A stretch of 64,000 nucleotides of DNA from Prostheceraeus crozeri (GCA_907163375.1 CAJQUW010005232.1:62001-126000); one strand, 5' to 3'. Numbered from the stretch's first letter, positions 48,534 to 61,400 are shown. Program-made: numbers and translations. The notes: generated from the letters alone by a model not told the origin.

Positions 48534-48866
48534 GCATATATTGGTATTTTTTATTTGGAATCACCTGCGCCTTAAAAATTCAGCCAATCTGACGCCAACT
48601 TTCAAATTTCTTTCGTCAATAATGTTGAATTTATGGTATGTAAGCTCATTAGCACAGAACTTTGGGTAGATTTTCCCCAGATTTTTTCTTTTAAATTTGA
48701 CGCGTGTACTTGCGTAAAATTTCCTTGCAGAAAGTCTGAACATTTTCGTTCAAATTTGACCCCTGATATTTGGTAAATTTCCCTGGAAAACCTGGAAAAT
48801 TAATTTTACCCTGGAAATCCTGGAAAACACCTGGAAATTTTCATTCAAATTTGCGCGGACACCCTG
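48534..48866 (-). mobile_element. One-ended hAT-like element fragment
   Basis: Read on the minus strand from 48866 it starts CAGGGTGTCCGCGCAAATTT, a typical hAT-style terminus, followed by repeated CCAGG..TTTTCCAGG motifs. No matching second end was found, so it is truncated or the other end is beyond recognition. Confidence 0.45.
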
Positions 48867-50183
48867 GTGAATGGAGACACTCCGAAATTCCTCGGCCAAA
48901 ATTTCTCAGTTCCTTAATAATACGAAGATAAAATCTGTGATGATTTCATGGAAATAGTTGTCAACACATCGGAAAAGTCTCAGCACTGCAATTATTGACA
49001 AAAATAACCGGAATTGACGTGCCCTGCGTTACACATGCACTGACTAACCGTCTCTTCTCATTCCTGAGAAGAATGTCCTAATATTCAGTCATGGCTGTCA
49101 GTCAGATAATATCTGTAGTGCAACAGAGACTTCATGTTTGTGAGAGGTTGATCGGACAAGGTATTCCAGCTATTGATTTGCGAATAAACAGCAGTTGGCA
49201 TAGAGATGTTGAGATGTTGGGTTGTCTTATAGGTAATCTCTATGTCAGTTCGATATCTTCTCTGCTTGCTTTCTATTATGATATTTGAAGAATGGAGATG
49301 GAAATGTTGTGTTGAAATGAAAATTACAAATTACATCGGCTCTGACATTTTCCTTTTTAGATGATGAAACTTTCCGTTGTTAGCGCAGAGAGAATGAAAG
49401 CAGTCTGCGTCAGTACTGCCTGTGATAAAACAATTACGAGGATTTTTCTATCTTCCCAATTGCGATTTGATTATTGAATGGAAAATGTTGTGTACGTACA
49501 GAATACGCTGCAGGTGCTGAGATTTCCTTTCACCAACAGTCTCTTCCTGTTCCGTTTTTCAGGAGAAATCGATTGACTCTTTGTTCCGAATATCCAGGGC
49601 AGCAGTTGACATTGCATAGTCGGAGGCCTTCATCTATCACCTGAGGTGACTTGGACACTAGCTTTTGACCAAGTACTGCAACTTAATATTCCTCATTTTT
49701 GAATTTCATTTGATATTGATTCAAATATGCAGTTAAAGTAACTGGAAGTAAATAGTAAAATGAAATGATTTTAAAGAGATCAAGCATATTTGATTATGAT
49801 ATTCAGCTGACAATTAGTAGAATTCCGTGTGTCTCATCGCTAACTTGTTAATTGTTACAAATTATGAAATTAATCTCCTACTTTGCCTGTATGTAGGCTG
49901 AAAGCATTATTGGAATCCTATGAGGTGGGAGAGGGGGGGGGGTTGCCAAGAATATATCTGCAGATGTTGGGATACTGTCGTCAACTGTCAATGTTTCACT
50001 CTTCCTCAATGGTTTGGCGTGTTATTAACGAACGATGATAGAAATTGGATCAACTGAGGCAAATGATCATCAGATGCTCTGAACGTTTTGATCCATTCTA
50101 ACACGCGGGTGTTTACTGTTTACTCAAATCAGTGTTCTATCAGCCTCAATGTTAAGAATGAAGGTATACGGATATGGATCAAT
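48867..50183. other. Intronic, nothing recognised
   Basis: There is a run of G at about 49933-49942. No gene or element ends identified. Confidence 0.5.
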
Positions 50184-50191
50184 GTCTATGA

Positions 50192-50857
50192 CAGTGGTGG
50201 GCAACGCGTGGCCCGCGGGCCACTTGGTGGCCCACCGGGACATTTTGGGTGGCCCGCCACCGCTTCTCATATCTAAAGTGGCCCACTGACATTATTTGAA
50301 TCGATTATATGAAAATGATTCACTCCGACTTCGACCTTTGAGAGGTGCATCTAAGGGTGTGGGATTCTCTTTAAAATTTGCAAAACTATTAATTAGCAAC
50401 TAAATGAGCAATATGATGGCACAAAAAACAAACATTGACATTCGAATTATCCAACCATGCTCCTTCTCGTAATGAATATCTTCTCGCATACGCGATAAAT
50501 GGTCATCACCTGCGCGAGTTTCTGCTAAGTCACATAGTATTCAATGCCCTGCTGAGCATGTTTCTCTACGTAATAAACCACGCCTCAATGAACCTTGAAA
50601 GAGGTTATATTAATTAGACCTTGACTACGAATGGAGGAATCCAACAGCATGCTTTTGACGTGCCAACATTTTTTCAAATATTCTTGCTGAATTCCATTTG
50701 TATACTACTACACTAATATATATTTACTACACTATCATATGTTAGCACACGACTACCATTTGTGGAGCCCATGCACGGTTTTTGAACACTTAAAAGTACG
50801 GAATAAGAGAATATAAAGCCTAGAATACTGCCTTTCAAAATTGGTGGCCCACCACTG
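50192..50857. mobile_element. hAT MITE with perfect 8-bp target duplication (666 bp)
   Basis: The 8-bp duplication GTCTATGA is at 50184-50191 and 50858-50865. Inverted ends: CAGTGGTGGGC on the left, GCCCACCACTG on the right. The left end continues in GC-rich GTGGCCCGCGGGCCAC, itself a palindrome. The interior is AT-rich with no transposase. 8-bp duplications and CAGTGGTGGGCAA-type ends are hallmarks of hAT elements. Confidence 0.95.
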
Positions 50858-51157
50858 GTCTATGAGAAGATATGAGTGTAATTGCAAACACTAATAAGAT
50901 AGATTGCCGTAGTGACCATAGAGCGTTATACATTCAGTCCACATGGATAGTTGTGCAGAAACCGACACGATCCGAATATCATGCCATCACGAATACACCT
51001 CTGAAGAAAGCAACGTCTGTAGGCTTGTTTGTATGGTTTTCTGAACCCGATGCATATGCATGTAGAATGAAACAACACATAATCAATACTTAAGCTAATA
51101 TACCTGCGAGATAAAATACTCACTTCGTTGACTAGAATGAGATTTATGTATTATAAT

Positions 51158-51897
51158 CAGGGCTGGGGTGTCGTGCTTTTTTTTGACCGACACCGACACC
51201 GGGTTCGAGCACGACACCGACACCGGATAATAATAATAATAAAATTGACTGAATTGCCCGACTTGTCTTTACTTTTGCTTTGTTTTGTGTCCCTGACTTT
51301 CTTTTTTTCGTTGTATATTGATGGAAATAAAGGTTATTTCTCATAATAATAATAATAATCCTCGAAACACTACAGGTCATGCACTCCTTTCAGGAGACCT
51401 ATGATCACGAAAAAACATCATTTTCTAAACAAACTGCTTTTCTAAAAATAATGACAACAAAATGACTCTGAAATTGAAAGTGATGCGATGAATAATGAAC
51501 AATGCTTATGAAACGTGGTGAAACAATGGATATGATGACTAATTGAATAAACAGTGAATGATGACAAAAATGAAGATGCTTATTATGATTACATGTGATA
51601 AGGTGATACCGTATCACTCAAAACAATTGATAGGCTTAAAACAATCAAAAACACTCAAAACAATTGATTCAGCAATCCACTCAATTCATTCCCAATTCGT
51701 GTGAAGGAAGAACCTTCCAGTCCGTTTTAGTGAAAATATGACTATTTGCAAAGAGAAGGAAATCCTTGTGCGATAAAACAATTTATTTTTCCAGCTAAAA
51801 TTTAAGGTCGGTGTCGGTGTCGGCCCTAAAAATCACGACACCGACACCGGGGAAAAGGGCACGACACCGACACCACGACACCGACACCCCAGCCCTG
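51158..51897. mobile_element. hAT MITE with GACACC-repeat ends and perfect 8-bp duplication (740 bp)
   Basis: The 8-bp duplication ATTATAAT is at 51150-51157 and 51898-51905. The left end CAGGGCTGGGGTGTCG is mirrored on the right by CGACACCCCAGCCCTG. Both subterminal regions carry repeated CGACACCGACACC blocks, and the AT-rich interior has two (TAA)n runs (near 51228 and 51346). There is no transposase. It lies only 300 bp from the preceding hAT element. Confidence 0.96.
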
Positions 51898-51905
51898 ATT
51901 ATAAT

Positions 51906-52927
51906 TGTTTCATAATTTGGAAATCATTAAATTCTGATGCAAGTTGCAATATAAAAATACCGGACATTCTTGATTGTTTATATCTGTGAATTGCCGACCT
52001 CATGCTCAGTCATAACTTGATGAACATTGGAACACTCACGAGTTTTCAACTGAAGTATCTGATTACAAATCCAAAACGTAAAATCAGAGTTATAATCCTA
52101 AAATAAAACCCGAACACAAAAACTGACCCGTTTTCACGCTGATTTCGGAATATCGCAGCTGCGTCAGAAAGCATCTCATGCAGCTTGGCGATATTTTGAC
52201 TTCAGTTTTTGGTGAAATTTCTTTATTACGAATACTGTTTGAACTAGTCATGAATGCTCTGCGATATCACGATAATTGTCCTGTGGATTTCCAATTGAAA
52301 GTCGAATTGGGAACTCGTTGTAGTCGTTAAGGTTGCGGCGATTTGCTGGTATGCAGCAGTCAGAATAACACATGTTGAGCAGCAGCAACTGCGTAGTGTG
52401 CATGGTGTCTCTGAGTCGCCGTGCAAGATTTGAGACACAACGGAGAAAACCGGATGATCGAAGGTCACTTTGTACTGCATTCAGATTCGATGGGAGGTCA
52501 ATATTCTAGCGGTTCGGGGAATTGGAGACACAACTGTTATCGAGTGAAGTATCCGTGAGGTCGTGGTGTATGAAAATTGAGTGACGAATTTTGTTTACGA
52601 GGTCATATTACAACACTGAAATGTTGAGAATTTCTCTTGTCTGTTGAACCTGCTGAGACAGCGGAAGACGCGTGAAAACTTCCCGCTTTCTGCTGTTTCT
52701 AAACGTAAACAGGGAAACTTTGAAGACAAGTAGTTGTGTTGTTGATTTCTATGATATCCTGTCTGCCCTGTATAGACTTGGAGAAGTAACTCTCCTATAG
52801 CCCTTGTCATTTATCTGTTGCCGAATCCCACTGATTTACTCATTTTTAGTGGGAAAAACATTTGAAGATGATTGGTCTAGTTTTGTAGATACATTCCCAG
52901 GTAGGAAAATTGCCGCACTTTCCTTTA
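51906..52927. other. Intronic, nothing recognised
   Basis: No gene, tandem repeat or element ends identified. Confidence 0.5.
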
Positions 52928-53090
52928 ATGTCATTAATATATATTTATCAAATCTCAAGAGGTGTAGTCACCCCGAGACATGTTTCGGCCTTATGGGCCT
53001 CATCAGTCGTGGGTAGGTTTGAACTAGGGACGTTGGAGCTAGAGGACATGCAAGCATACCCTCTAACCACAAGACCATCGGACCATCTAC
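52928..53090 (-). mobile_element. tRNA-derived SINE, family B, with conserved-looking central motif
   Basis: On the minus strand the head carries TGGTCTTGTGGTTAGAGGG (A-box region) and TAGTTCAAACC (B-box region). Then follow ACTGATGAGGCCCATAAGGC and CGAAACATGTCTCGGGGTGA, and an AT-rich tail. The GATGAGGCC..GGCCGAAACATGT motif recurs in dispersed repeats of many animals, as I recall. The second family member, head only, is at 55634-55716. Confidence 0.8.
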
Positions 53091-55633
53091 GAGAGCGCGA
53101 ATTATTCGGGAGGCACTGCTTTGACGCAGGCACATGGAGGGCGGATTTGTATTCTGCAATCAGTTAACGCCGCATCCGAGATTAAGTTTTAACGTTATGC
53201 GTTTAAGGCTGTTGTTTTCTGCTTCTTGTGCCCACAGTCTCACATTAATATATGAAATGTGTGTTTCCAATTCACAACATGAGTCATCTTTGATTTGTTG
53301 CTGGACTTTTGGTTAAGTAATTGTTCACAATAGACTCACGAATCAGGTTGAGGTAGAAAATTTCTCTACTATTGAGCCTGGGAATGACGATTTCTCTACC
53401 ACTCACCATGGAGCCTGAATTCCAGTAAACAAGGTGTACCTACCTGATTTGAAATGTTGACGTGGATACTATTGGGATCACTTGTCAAACCCACCAATAC
53501 AGTTGTTCATGAAACACTGCCGCAAATGCATCATCATTCCTGGGCGCAAAAAAGATCATGTCAGCGTCTTACAGCACCTGAACACCCAAGTGGAGCTTCG
53601 ATTGTCGCCTCTGGGGACTAGCCCTCCCACTTGATCGATCAGATACACAGACTGCTGCCAAGATTTATTTTCAACCTATTAACCTATTTTCAAATGTAAT
53701 TTTCGTGTTGAAATCCTGTTTCAATTTTAATAAACGATATACCATGTGAAACCTTATGTTCCATAGATTATTTTGGCATACATTTTACTGTCTTAAGTGA
53801 TCAGTTGTGGTCGGTAGACCTTCTGAAAGAAAATTGAGCGTTTTCTTTGATGCAGAATTTTAACATGAAGACGACAGAATTTTTTAATGAAAATTGACAG
53901 ACAGCATGAACTATCACTCAGCTTCATCATGATGTAAAGGTTTTAAGATTCGTTGAATGTACAAAAAGATACAGTACAAATAATTTTTACCGAAAAAATG
54001 CTGCTAAAAAAGACATTTTTTTTTCATTGATGAAGATGCTCAGTTTCAATAAACTTCATGCCATGTGAAAAGATGTGTTCAGTACTTTGATTTGGCAGAC
54101 GGATTAGGTTGAGTCTGGTCAGTTGTGGTCAGCAGACATAAAAGAATGAATTTTTGGTCAATTCATTCACCGATGCCTACTGACTAAGCTACTTAAAACA
54201 GAAAATTAAGATTGTCACTATTCAATCAGGCTCGTGTTAAGCTTTCAGATGATATAATATTTTTTCGAATTTCGACAACATTTGCTATAGTTTTACTCAA
54301 TTAACACGTTTGCTTAATTTCTCTAACTTTCGCGTTAAAAATGTTTTTAACGGTCAACTGCACACAACTTAATAACTTTCGCTGTATTAACGCAGGCGCT
54401 TTCGAGTTTGGGTTTAAAAGAATGCTGGTATTTTCAGCTCAAAGAATATGCAAGTTTTATCAAGATCGGCCCATCCGTTCACAGGCAAACTTCACATCTA
54501 TATTGTTCCCACACTCAGTCATTCGGTGAATCATCATTTCCCTTGGTGGACGTCAGGATTTCGAATCCTTGATCTGCGCGCACATAAAGGCTTGGTAATG
54601 ACGTCAGACTGAGACTCGCCACCTGTTCACGAGCAATAACAATCTCTTCACGTCGTAGTTGCTGCGCTCGATAAGTGAATCGACAAGACTTTTAGCAACT
54701 TATTCAATGATGACAGGAAACGGGGGCAGTTATGACATGATCAGCTATTATATGATTATGAATAATTTTTCTAATTACTAATTACTTCATTTAATTAGGC
54801 ATACCACACTGTTTCCTAAACCAAGCAAGTGTCTCGGCTGACCAAGTGAATAAGTTAAGTAATCATTTACATGAGCTTAAGCATCTTACGGTTAAATTTG
54901 ATGAGAATAAAACAAGATATAAAAGTGCTTTTCGGGTTGTGCAACGATTTAGGAAACGGACTGCATGTGTAGGCTTTAGAGCTGGCCAGGTAGTCGGAGT
55001 CCCAGTGGCTTTGTTGTCGCTCTGTGGGATTGATGCGGTCTGTTATCGTCAGCGAGTCTCGTGCATGAGTTGTCTGGAGGCCTGCGAGCTCAGTAATGCA
55101 GCGTCATCCATGTCCGAATCATGAGCCGTGTTTTCTTCCCACAAAAATGCAGACAGAATATATCCTGTTTAATGTCTTAATGAATTATGACGGTTGTCTC
55201 GTTATCCTTTCCACGTGTAACGCCCACGTATTTGGCCATTGTATGCAGAATCTTTCATCAGCGGGGACTTCTCGGAACTCCGCAGTCTTCCACACACACA
55301 ACATCTATTATAGAAACCTGGATTATAGATCCTGGAAATATTCAATACTATTCATTTTCTGAAGAAATGCGTTTGCACCGCAGTTCAGATAGATTCATCA
55401 ACCGTTGACTAAATTACGATGACTTGGTAGTCAGGATGGACATAAGTTATTGAGTAGAGTCAAGAATTTTGAATGATATTAAGGGAAATTGAATGCCGCG
55501 TTTAACCTCGCTATTGATGAACAATGCAACATGCGCTACTCGTAGAGTTACTTAGAAGCCCCTCAACGAGGCAGGAATTTGTCCTCCGCGTGTCTGATAA
55601 CAGTGTATTTCCGGCTAATGCGCACTCCCAGTA
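53091..55633. repeat. Intronic; diverged tandem duplication at 53720-54200
   Basis: About 53720-53880 and 54041-54200 share TTTCAATtttAATAAAC, CCATGTGAAA and GTCAGTTGTGGTC in the same order, an old duplication of about 320 bp period. TTTCTCTAC-ACT is also locally duplicated near 53358-53403. No gene is recognised elsewhere in the stretch. Confidence 0.5.
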
Positions 55634-55716
55634 GGTGGTCCGGTGGCCTTGTGGTTAGAGGCAATGCTTGCATGTCCTCTTGCTTCAACGTTGCTGGTTC
55701 AAATCGGATGTGGCTT
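55634..55716 (+). mobile_element. SINE family B head
   Basis: GGTGGTCCGGTGGCCTTGTG, then GTTAGAGGCAATGCTTGCAT, then GTCCTC and GCTGGTTCAAATC. It matches the head of the minus-strand copy at 52928-53090 but lacks its central motif, so it is 3'-truncated or a subfamily. The tRNA-like boxes would be RNA polymerase III signals. Confidence 0.75.
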
Positions 55717-55882
55717 TACAAGCCAAAATTCATATTTGTAGTTGAGACGTGTTCTCTTAAGGAATTCTATCTCACAGAGTTGTATATCAAGGATAAAAAC
55801 AATTGAATGAATGCATCTAAATAAAGGGAAGACAGCAGCGCGGATAGCCGGGTAGAACCATCTTCAGGTATGTCCTTTACAG

Positions 55883-55978
55883 GGCGAGCGTGTGGAATTC
55901 CTTCACAAAATGGACGAGAACTGGGCGTTCGGTAGATGCAGCGGAAACATTGGTCTATATCCTCTCAACTATGTCCAG
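55883..55978 (+). CDS. POSH/SH3RF-like gene, exon completing the second SH3 domain
   Basis: Exactly 32 codons between acceptor CTTTACAG (to 55882) and donor GTGGGT (55979-55984), phase 0 at both ends. The product starts GERVEFLHKMDENWAFGR and ends GLYPLNYVQ. It supplies the n-Src loop, the conserved DENW tryptophan and the closing G-x-x-P-x-N-Y-V groove, so joining it to exon 8781-8870 gives one complete SH3 domain. DENWA is also the wording in POSH SH3-2 as I recall it. Without splicing, the frame meets a stop ten codons past the donor, which supports a real exon end. Further exons (long linker, SH3-3, SH3-4) were not found before 64000. Confidence 0.83.
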
Positions 55979-55984
55979 GTGGGT

Positions 55985-56639
55985 GCCAATCATTCCCCCA
56001 CCTTTCACTGATTATTTCATTTTGCTTCAGAGATAATTTTCATTTCGAGTGCTGTAGACAAATAAAAACATTTCCATGCTCAACGTTTTTATAAGTCCAG
56101 CACCAGGTCGAAGTCTTGCAAGAATCCAGATGAAACTTTCACACGAAGATATTTGCAAATTTGTCCATAGGCAACCCATGCGATTTTGATGGGCTCGGTG
56201 CCAAACTCATTGGTGCTTACCTGGCCTGGTTGCACTAAGATTCGAACTTTACAAAGTATGTTATCATGGGATTGTCGTACAGTATCAGCAAGCAATTTAT
56301 TTGAGTGATAGTTATCGAAGTGCAAGTATCAGCCGAATACTTTGCTTACTATCCGCAACACGACCATCACGGAATGTAATGAATAATATAGTGATGAATA
56401 ATAATGAATAATAAGCTGATTAGATCTACACGTTTTCTTTATCACTATTGCTATTGTCTGGACTCCGTCTGGTGACGCACGAAGGAGGATTATTGACGGC
56501 CTCCATTACTTGTCTATTCTTTTCCGACTCATCATGGATCGAAACGTTTCAGCAATAAAGTTGCACGTGCATATAGCACACACAATACTGAAATGGCAGT
56601 AGAAATAGCGTAACGTCTATGCATTCTTCATTGACGAAG
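55985..56639 (+). other. Downstream intron, nothing recognised
   Basis: No gene, repeat or element ends identified. Confidence 0.5.
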
Positions 56640-56749
56640 TCAATCTTAATGAAGACTTAGTGTTCAACAATCGTAGAGAATATGACATCGACGTGCACGA
56701 CATCTGGCTGCTTTTTGGCACCAGAAAGTTGCTTTACTTGTAGGCGAAT

Positions 56750-57250
56750 AAATATCATGGAGTGATGTGCAGAAAGGAGTACGTCAGGGTTGTGTAGTGT
56801 TCCCGTTCCTGTTTGCATTCTGCTGTAAAATGAGACCACGGACATGGAATCAAGAACATGCGTTATACTGAAGACAGTAATGACTACCGAGTCAGAACAA
56901 GAATTGTTCTGAATAACTGATGGACGTTGTGGCCACAGAAGATGAAGTGAGAGGTATAACACTGCAAAATCAGCAGCAATGGTGTTCAGCATACGTACCA
57001 CCAAGATATTGGATAAATGAGCACGTCATAGGCCAAACTCAAGTTGAATCGCCTGTTTCCCTAGGGAATGTGTAGTAATTCAAGATGGTCCATGTGATGC
57101 AGAAGTGAGATGTATAGCTCTTGCAAAGCTGTTTGGTTTCCTGAGCAATGTGCTCGCAAAACAATGTGATTGATGGCAAGAATACTTCTGATGTGCTCCG
57201 TTCTTTCCAGTTTGAAGTGATGCAATGGCAGATTGCTTTGAGTGAATGCT
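56750..57250 (+). pseudogene. Degraded LINE reverse-transcriptase fragment
   Basis: From 56773 one frame reads KGVRQGCVVFPFLFAFC, the RT motif normally KGVRQGCVLSPLLFN. In another frame, MVFSIRTTKILDK (from 56979) and DGPCDAEVRCIALAK (from 57084) follow in the order seen in RTE/Jockey-type RT domains. Several stops and frameshifts separate them, and the YADD catalytic motif is not recognisable. It is an old, dead copy. Confidence 0.75.
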
Positions 57251-57806
57251 TTGACACACTCAGTAGATGAATAGATAGTATCCACTTTAGAAAGTATTCT
57301 TAACCAATGAAGATGAAATTTATGCCGATGCCTATAAATTGTGATTCTTAGTGTTACTAGAATTGATAACCTTGTGTTCTAAATATGGATGTCCAGGTAG
57401 CTGTGCAGAATTTAGATCTAGATAGAAGATTTAGTTTCTGCAGTTTTTCTTCCGAACATTGCAGTTCTAATTCAACGCAATTTAAATGTAATTCAGCGGA
57501 CAATAGTGCCAACTCAAATCACATAATATATTTGCAGTTGGGACCATAATGGTGAAATTAGTGTTTTACGGAATTACTCCAACTACAACTTATTCTTTAG
57601 TGTAGCAGACGTTTCGGTGACTGATCTGCCCACCTTGTATAGCACAAGTTTGCTTTTTATCTTGATCTATTGTTAATTGTGATTTTCGTGACTTTTGATC
57701 AATCGTGCCTGCATCAATTTCATCACTGTATTCGGCAATGATCAGTTCAGGGTGAGCAGATCAGCCAAGCGTCTGCTACAGTACAGAGTAATTTATAATT
57801 GAAGTA
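57251..57806. other. Downstream intron, nothing recognised
   Basis: No gene or repeat identified between the LINE fragment and the MITE. Confidence 0.5.
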
Positions 57807-58475
57807 CAGTGCAGACTCGCTATAACGAACCTCGCGGGTGCACGTAAAAGGTTTGTGACGGTAAGGAGCTCGTTATATCGAGTAAGGGGTCATAAGACAT
57901 GTTTTTTGAGTTCAAATATCCTGCTGAATTTGAATAGCGTCAGCTGAAGTACACCGGGTAAATTCTTTTTGACCTTTATCTTGTAGACATAAGAAATTTG
58001 ATAATTTACCCTTCTGCCATTTTAAAAAAATTACTAATAATATGCCCTTCAAGCATCAGATAATCGAATGAATGAAAAACACGCATTATGCATGTAATTA
58101 GTGTGATATGCATTATACTTGTACATGGCAAGATTTTCCAATACGGAGCGATTTCTGATCATAACTTCGTGCAGACGTCACTCTATCAGTTGATACTTAA
58201 AATCCAGTAGATTCAGAATCTTAATATTTTTGTGCGAGTGTTCGATGTGATTTTCAATAGTACAATCCAGCTGCATCGGCTTTAGAGATTTGATCACGAG
58301 AGTAGTTTCAATAAAGATGAGACGAGCCAGATAAAATTCAAGCGTTTCATTTCCACATGATCTTAATTCAACAATATTTTCTTTATTCGATTCCTATTGA
58401 AAATAACAAAAAAAAATGGTGGTCCATTGATTAGGTTCGTTATAGGCGAATGTTTGTTATAGCGCGTTTCGACTG
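57807..58475. mobile_element. Tigger/pogo-like MITE candidate (669 bp)
   Basis: The left end has CAGT, then GACTCGCTATAACGAAC. The right end, read inward, has CAGT, then AAACGCGCTATAACAAAC and a further TATAACGAACC. CGCTATAACGAAC-type ends are known from Tigger/pogo DNA elements. TA precedes the left end; the right flank is TT, so the TA duplication is imperfect. No transposase is seen. Confidence 0.7.
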
Positions 58476-61400
58476 TTATACCGTATGACACCTATTTAAA
58501 CGTCGATATCTGTTGATTGATGTAGAAATCGACAGGAATTTCTCCTTCAAGAAGTAAGCAATCGTAACTGCGATGATATTACTCGGAATCCAATTACAAC
58601 GTCATTGCTAGACATAGAAATTAACAAAATCATAGAAAGTCCTAGAATGGAAATTGCATGAAAATTATGGCACACTCCGGGGGAACTTAGTGTGGGTAAA
58701 AAGCAAATTGTACGAACTGGTTTTCTTGTTTTCTGGTTTGCATTTTCAATCATCAAGTCAATTTGTGATCTGGATTGTTGCCCCTTGTCCAAAGATGATG
58801 TATACAAAAGCAATAGTGAAATTACAAAATAGTGCAGCGACAGGATGACAAAGAAGGAAATCCTTTAAAGCGCTCTGTATGGTCATCATTTTGAAATATC
58901 GCTCCTATAATCTATCAAGAGCATAATCAGAACCATGCGCAACTTGTAATGTCTATTTACAGAGCATGCATTACTCCAGCTTGAAATAAGATGCCAAGAA
59001 ATCTCAGAGTATTCTTTTTAATTTGAAGGATTCCACACCATGTCATATTAATCATTTAGTGATTAATTGAAAAGTTCCAGTGACATTTCAATTATCTGAG
59101 AAATGACTGTCGCTAAAGAAGCTTTCTATGTGTTTATTCCAGAAAGCGCTAGGTTTCTTGACCGCTAGAAGGAGAAATTATCCAATAATTAGAATTATTG
59201 TCTTTGAATTCTTGAGATGTTCTTACAACCAGTACACCGACTACTTTCGATTATGACTCTGTGAACCAAATTGCAATTCTTATTCCAGTGTTGAAAAATT
59301 GCAGAATAGTTGTTAATCTTTACTATTATGCTACAGATAGACACAGTATATCAATCCATGGAATAGTAGGCTATTTCACATAAAACAATGCCACTATCTC
59401 ACTTAAAATTCTTTTGGTGAAAATCCTGTAATTTGCTGTCAATAACTTCAACAACCAACTTGGCAAATAGTTTCACTATGATGTAATGTTTTAGATCGAA
59501 AATGATCTACAAACCATAGATTTTTCCATGTACCATCATCGTACATAGGCAAGATATCAAACTTCCATTCTACACTTTTTCCATGTCTATTTCAGATATT
59601 TCCAAATCGATTTCAGATCGGTGGAAAAGGTGTAGTGTTGCCAGCAAGTTGAATTCGAACAGGAATGATTACCAGTCTCATATTTACATATTCATTGCTG
59701 TCCCCAAAAACATGTTCACAATTATACATCGCTGTCCTCTCTAACATGTTCACAATTAGGTCACAATTCTCTAGTATGTTACGAGTAATACACGTAGATC
59801 TATTTTTGAGATATATTTATTTATCTTATCAAAAAAATGTTCGCAATTGATTGCTACAGACATCTTTCGTATTTACTTGGACTCTTCTGTTGTGTGAAAG
59901 TTTCATAATTTTATCTTGCAAATACTCAACCTCGTGCTCGGACTGTAAATTAATTTGTATAAAGCTTGAATATAATCGAAATTGGAGATTGAAAATTGCG
60001 CGCATGACAACATCCTAATGATTTCTATGGTGGAAAGTTTAAAGCGGAATTATCACTTATTCACGTATAATGTGTTCAATAATATTTATTTGTCGGCGAC
60101 TTTATATGCTTCGCACTGTGTCTGGTGCTTGTTTGAGTTCATTAGTGCTTCGTGTGTCTAACTTTTTAATGTTTGACGGGATTTTTCCTTTTGCTGTACA
60201 CGGAATTCTTGTCTGAGCCGATTTTGCAACTTTTATATACATTTGTTTCTCTAAGATGAAACTTCAACCGTTCAAGCTGGGATCGTCATTTTTCAGCAAT
60301 AAGCGATTACATCTCTATGGTAGTATTAATGATTATTGTGTTCCGGCCATTTTCTGGAACGTCAATGACATTCTCAGCAGCAGCGCATATTTGCTTTTGT
60401 TACGACATGCATAGAGTACTTATGAGAGTGAACATGATGAAAGACATATAATTCGAAGTACGGAAAGTAAGGACGTTTACACGCCTACGAAGATGAATAA
60501 ATGCACCGTGCATGTGTATAACAGCCAAAGTAAATGCGATCATCTGAACTGCAGACATTAGAATTAAGATTTCAAATTTCGGTTTCAAAATGTCAAATTC
60601 CAAACTTGATTCTTCGTAATGAACTTTGTTTTCTCGTTTACGAGCTCTCATTACAGCACAATTTGAATTCGGCTCAACAATCCCATGGTTATCGGAAAAG
60701 CTGAAATTTTGAATATTTAATCAAATGAGAAGATGTGGGGGATAATATAGTACACATTTAATGAACCAATTCATGAGTTCACGGACGCTGCGCTCTGCTG
60801 TGGGCTTGATTTCGATTTCTGATTCAATTGAGAACGTTCAATTGTTGCCAGAAAGATGGGTCAATGGTTGCCAAAGAGATGGGTCAATGGTTCATCGTGT
60901 TATGATTTCTATGTCGCAATTAATTGCTCTCCTCCACATGCCGGAAAAACATGGCACTTTTCAAATTCTTAACTCGGCATCATTTAACGAGGAAAATAAA
61001 GTTAATTGTGAAACCTTTATTTGGGATAACCACCGTCTGTACAAAAAGTTGATATTTCCTCCGTGTGCAAGTTTCATTACCTTTAACCAGATTATCTCTT
61101 TTGTCTCCGTGGATGTATTGTAGATCACTGTCACTTTATTTGAGCTGCAAAGCAGATAATTGTCCGCGCTGGAGGTGATATTTACTCGTGAATGCACTGG
61201 AAGGAGCATAATCTGTGCCAATAGTGACTGATCTTGTTCTGCTTTAGTATAGACTATATCTGTGATATCTAGGCCCTGCATTATCAGTCAAGCTAGATTT
61301 CTATTCAGATATTCTTGATAATCAGTGATATCAATCACAATCTGTCCTTGATCATTATAGCATTCGAGTTGTAGTTAGTAGTTTCTAACTATGCTACTTC

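Larger units (their letters stand above)
8871..55882 (+). other. 47,012-bp phase-0 intron of the POSH-like gene
   Basis: Bounded by donor GTAAGT at 8871 and acceptor CTTTACAG ending at 55882. Both flanking exons are phase 0 and together complete one SH3 domain (QYLKFNR joined to GERVEFLHK), which is the evidence that they are consecutive. The intron contains both 86-bp satellite arrays in opposite orientations and most mobile elements in this window. An extra cassette exon inside it cannot be excluded, but none is needed for a complete domain. Confidence 0.75.

Noticed and set aside
56657..57004. 115-codon minus-strand protein
   Set aside because: It is antisense to a recognisable LINE reverse-transcriptase fragment on the + strand.
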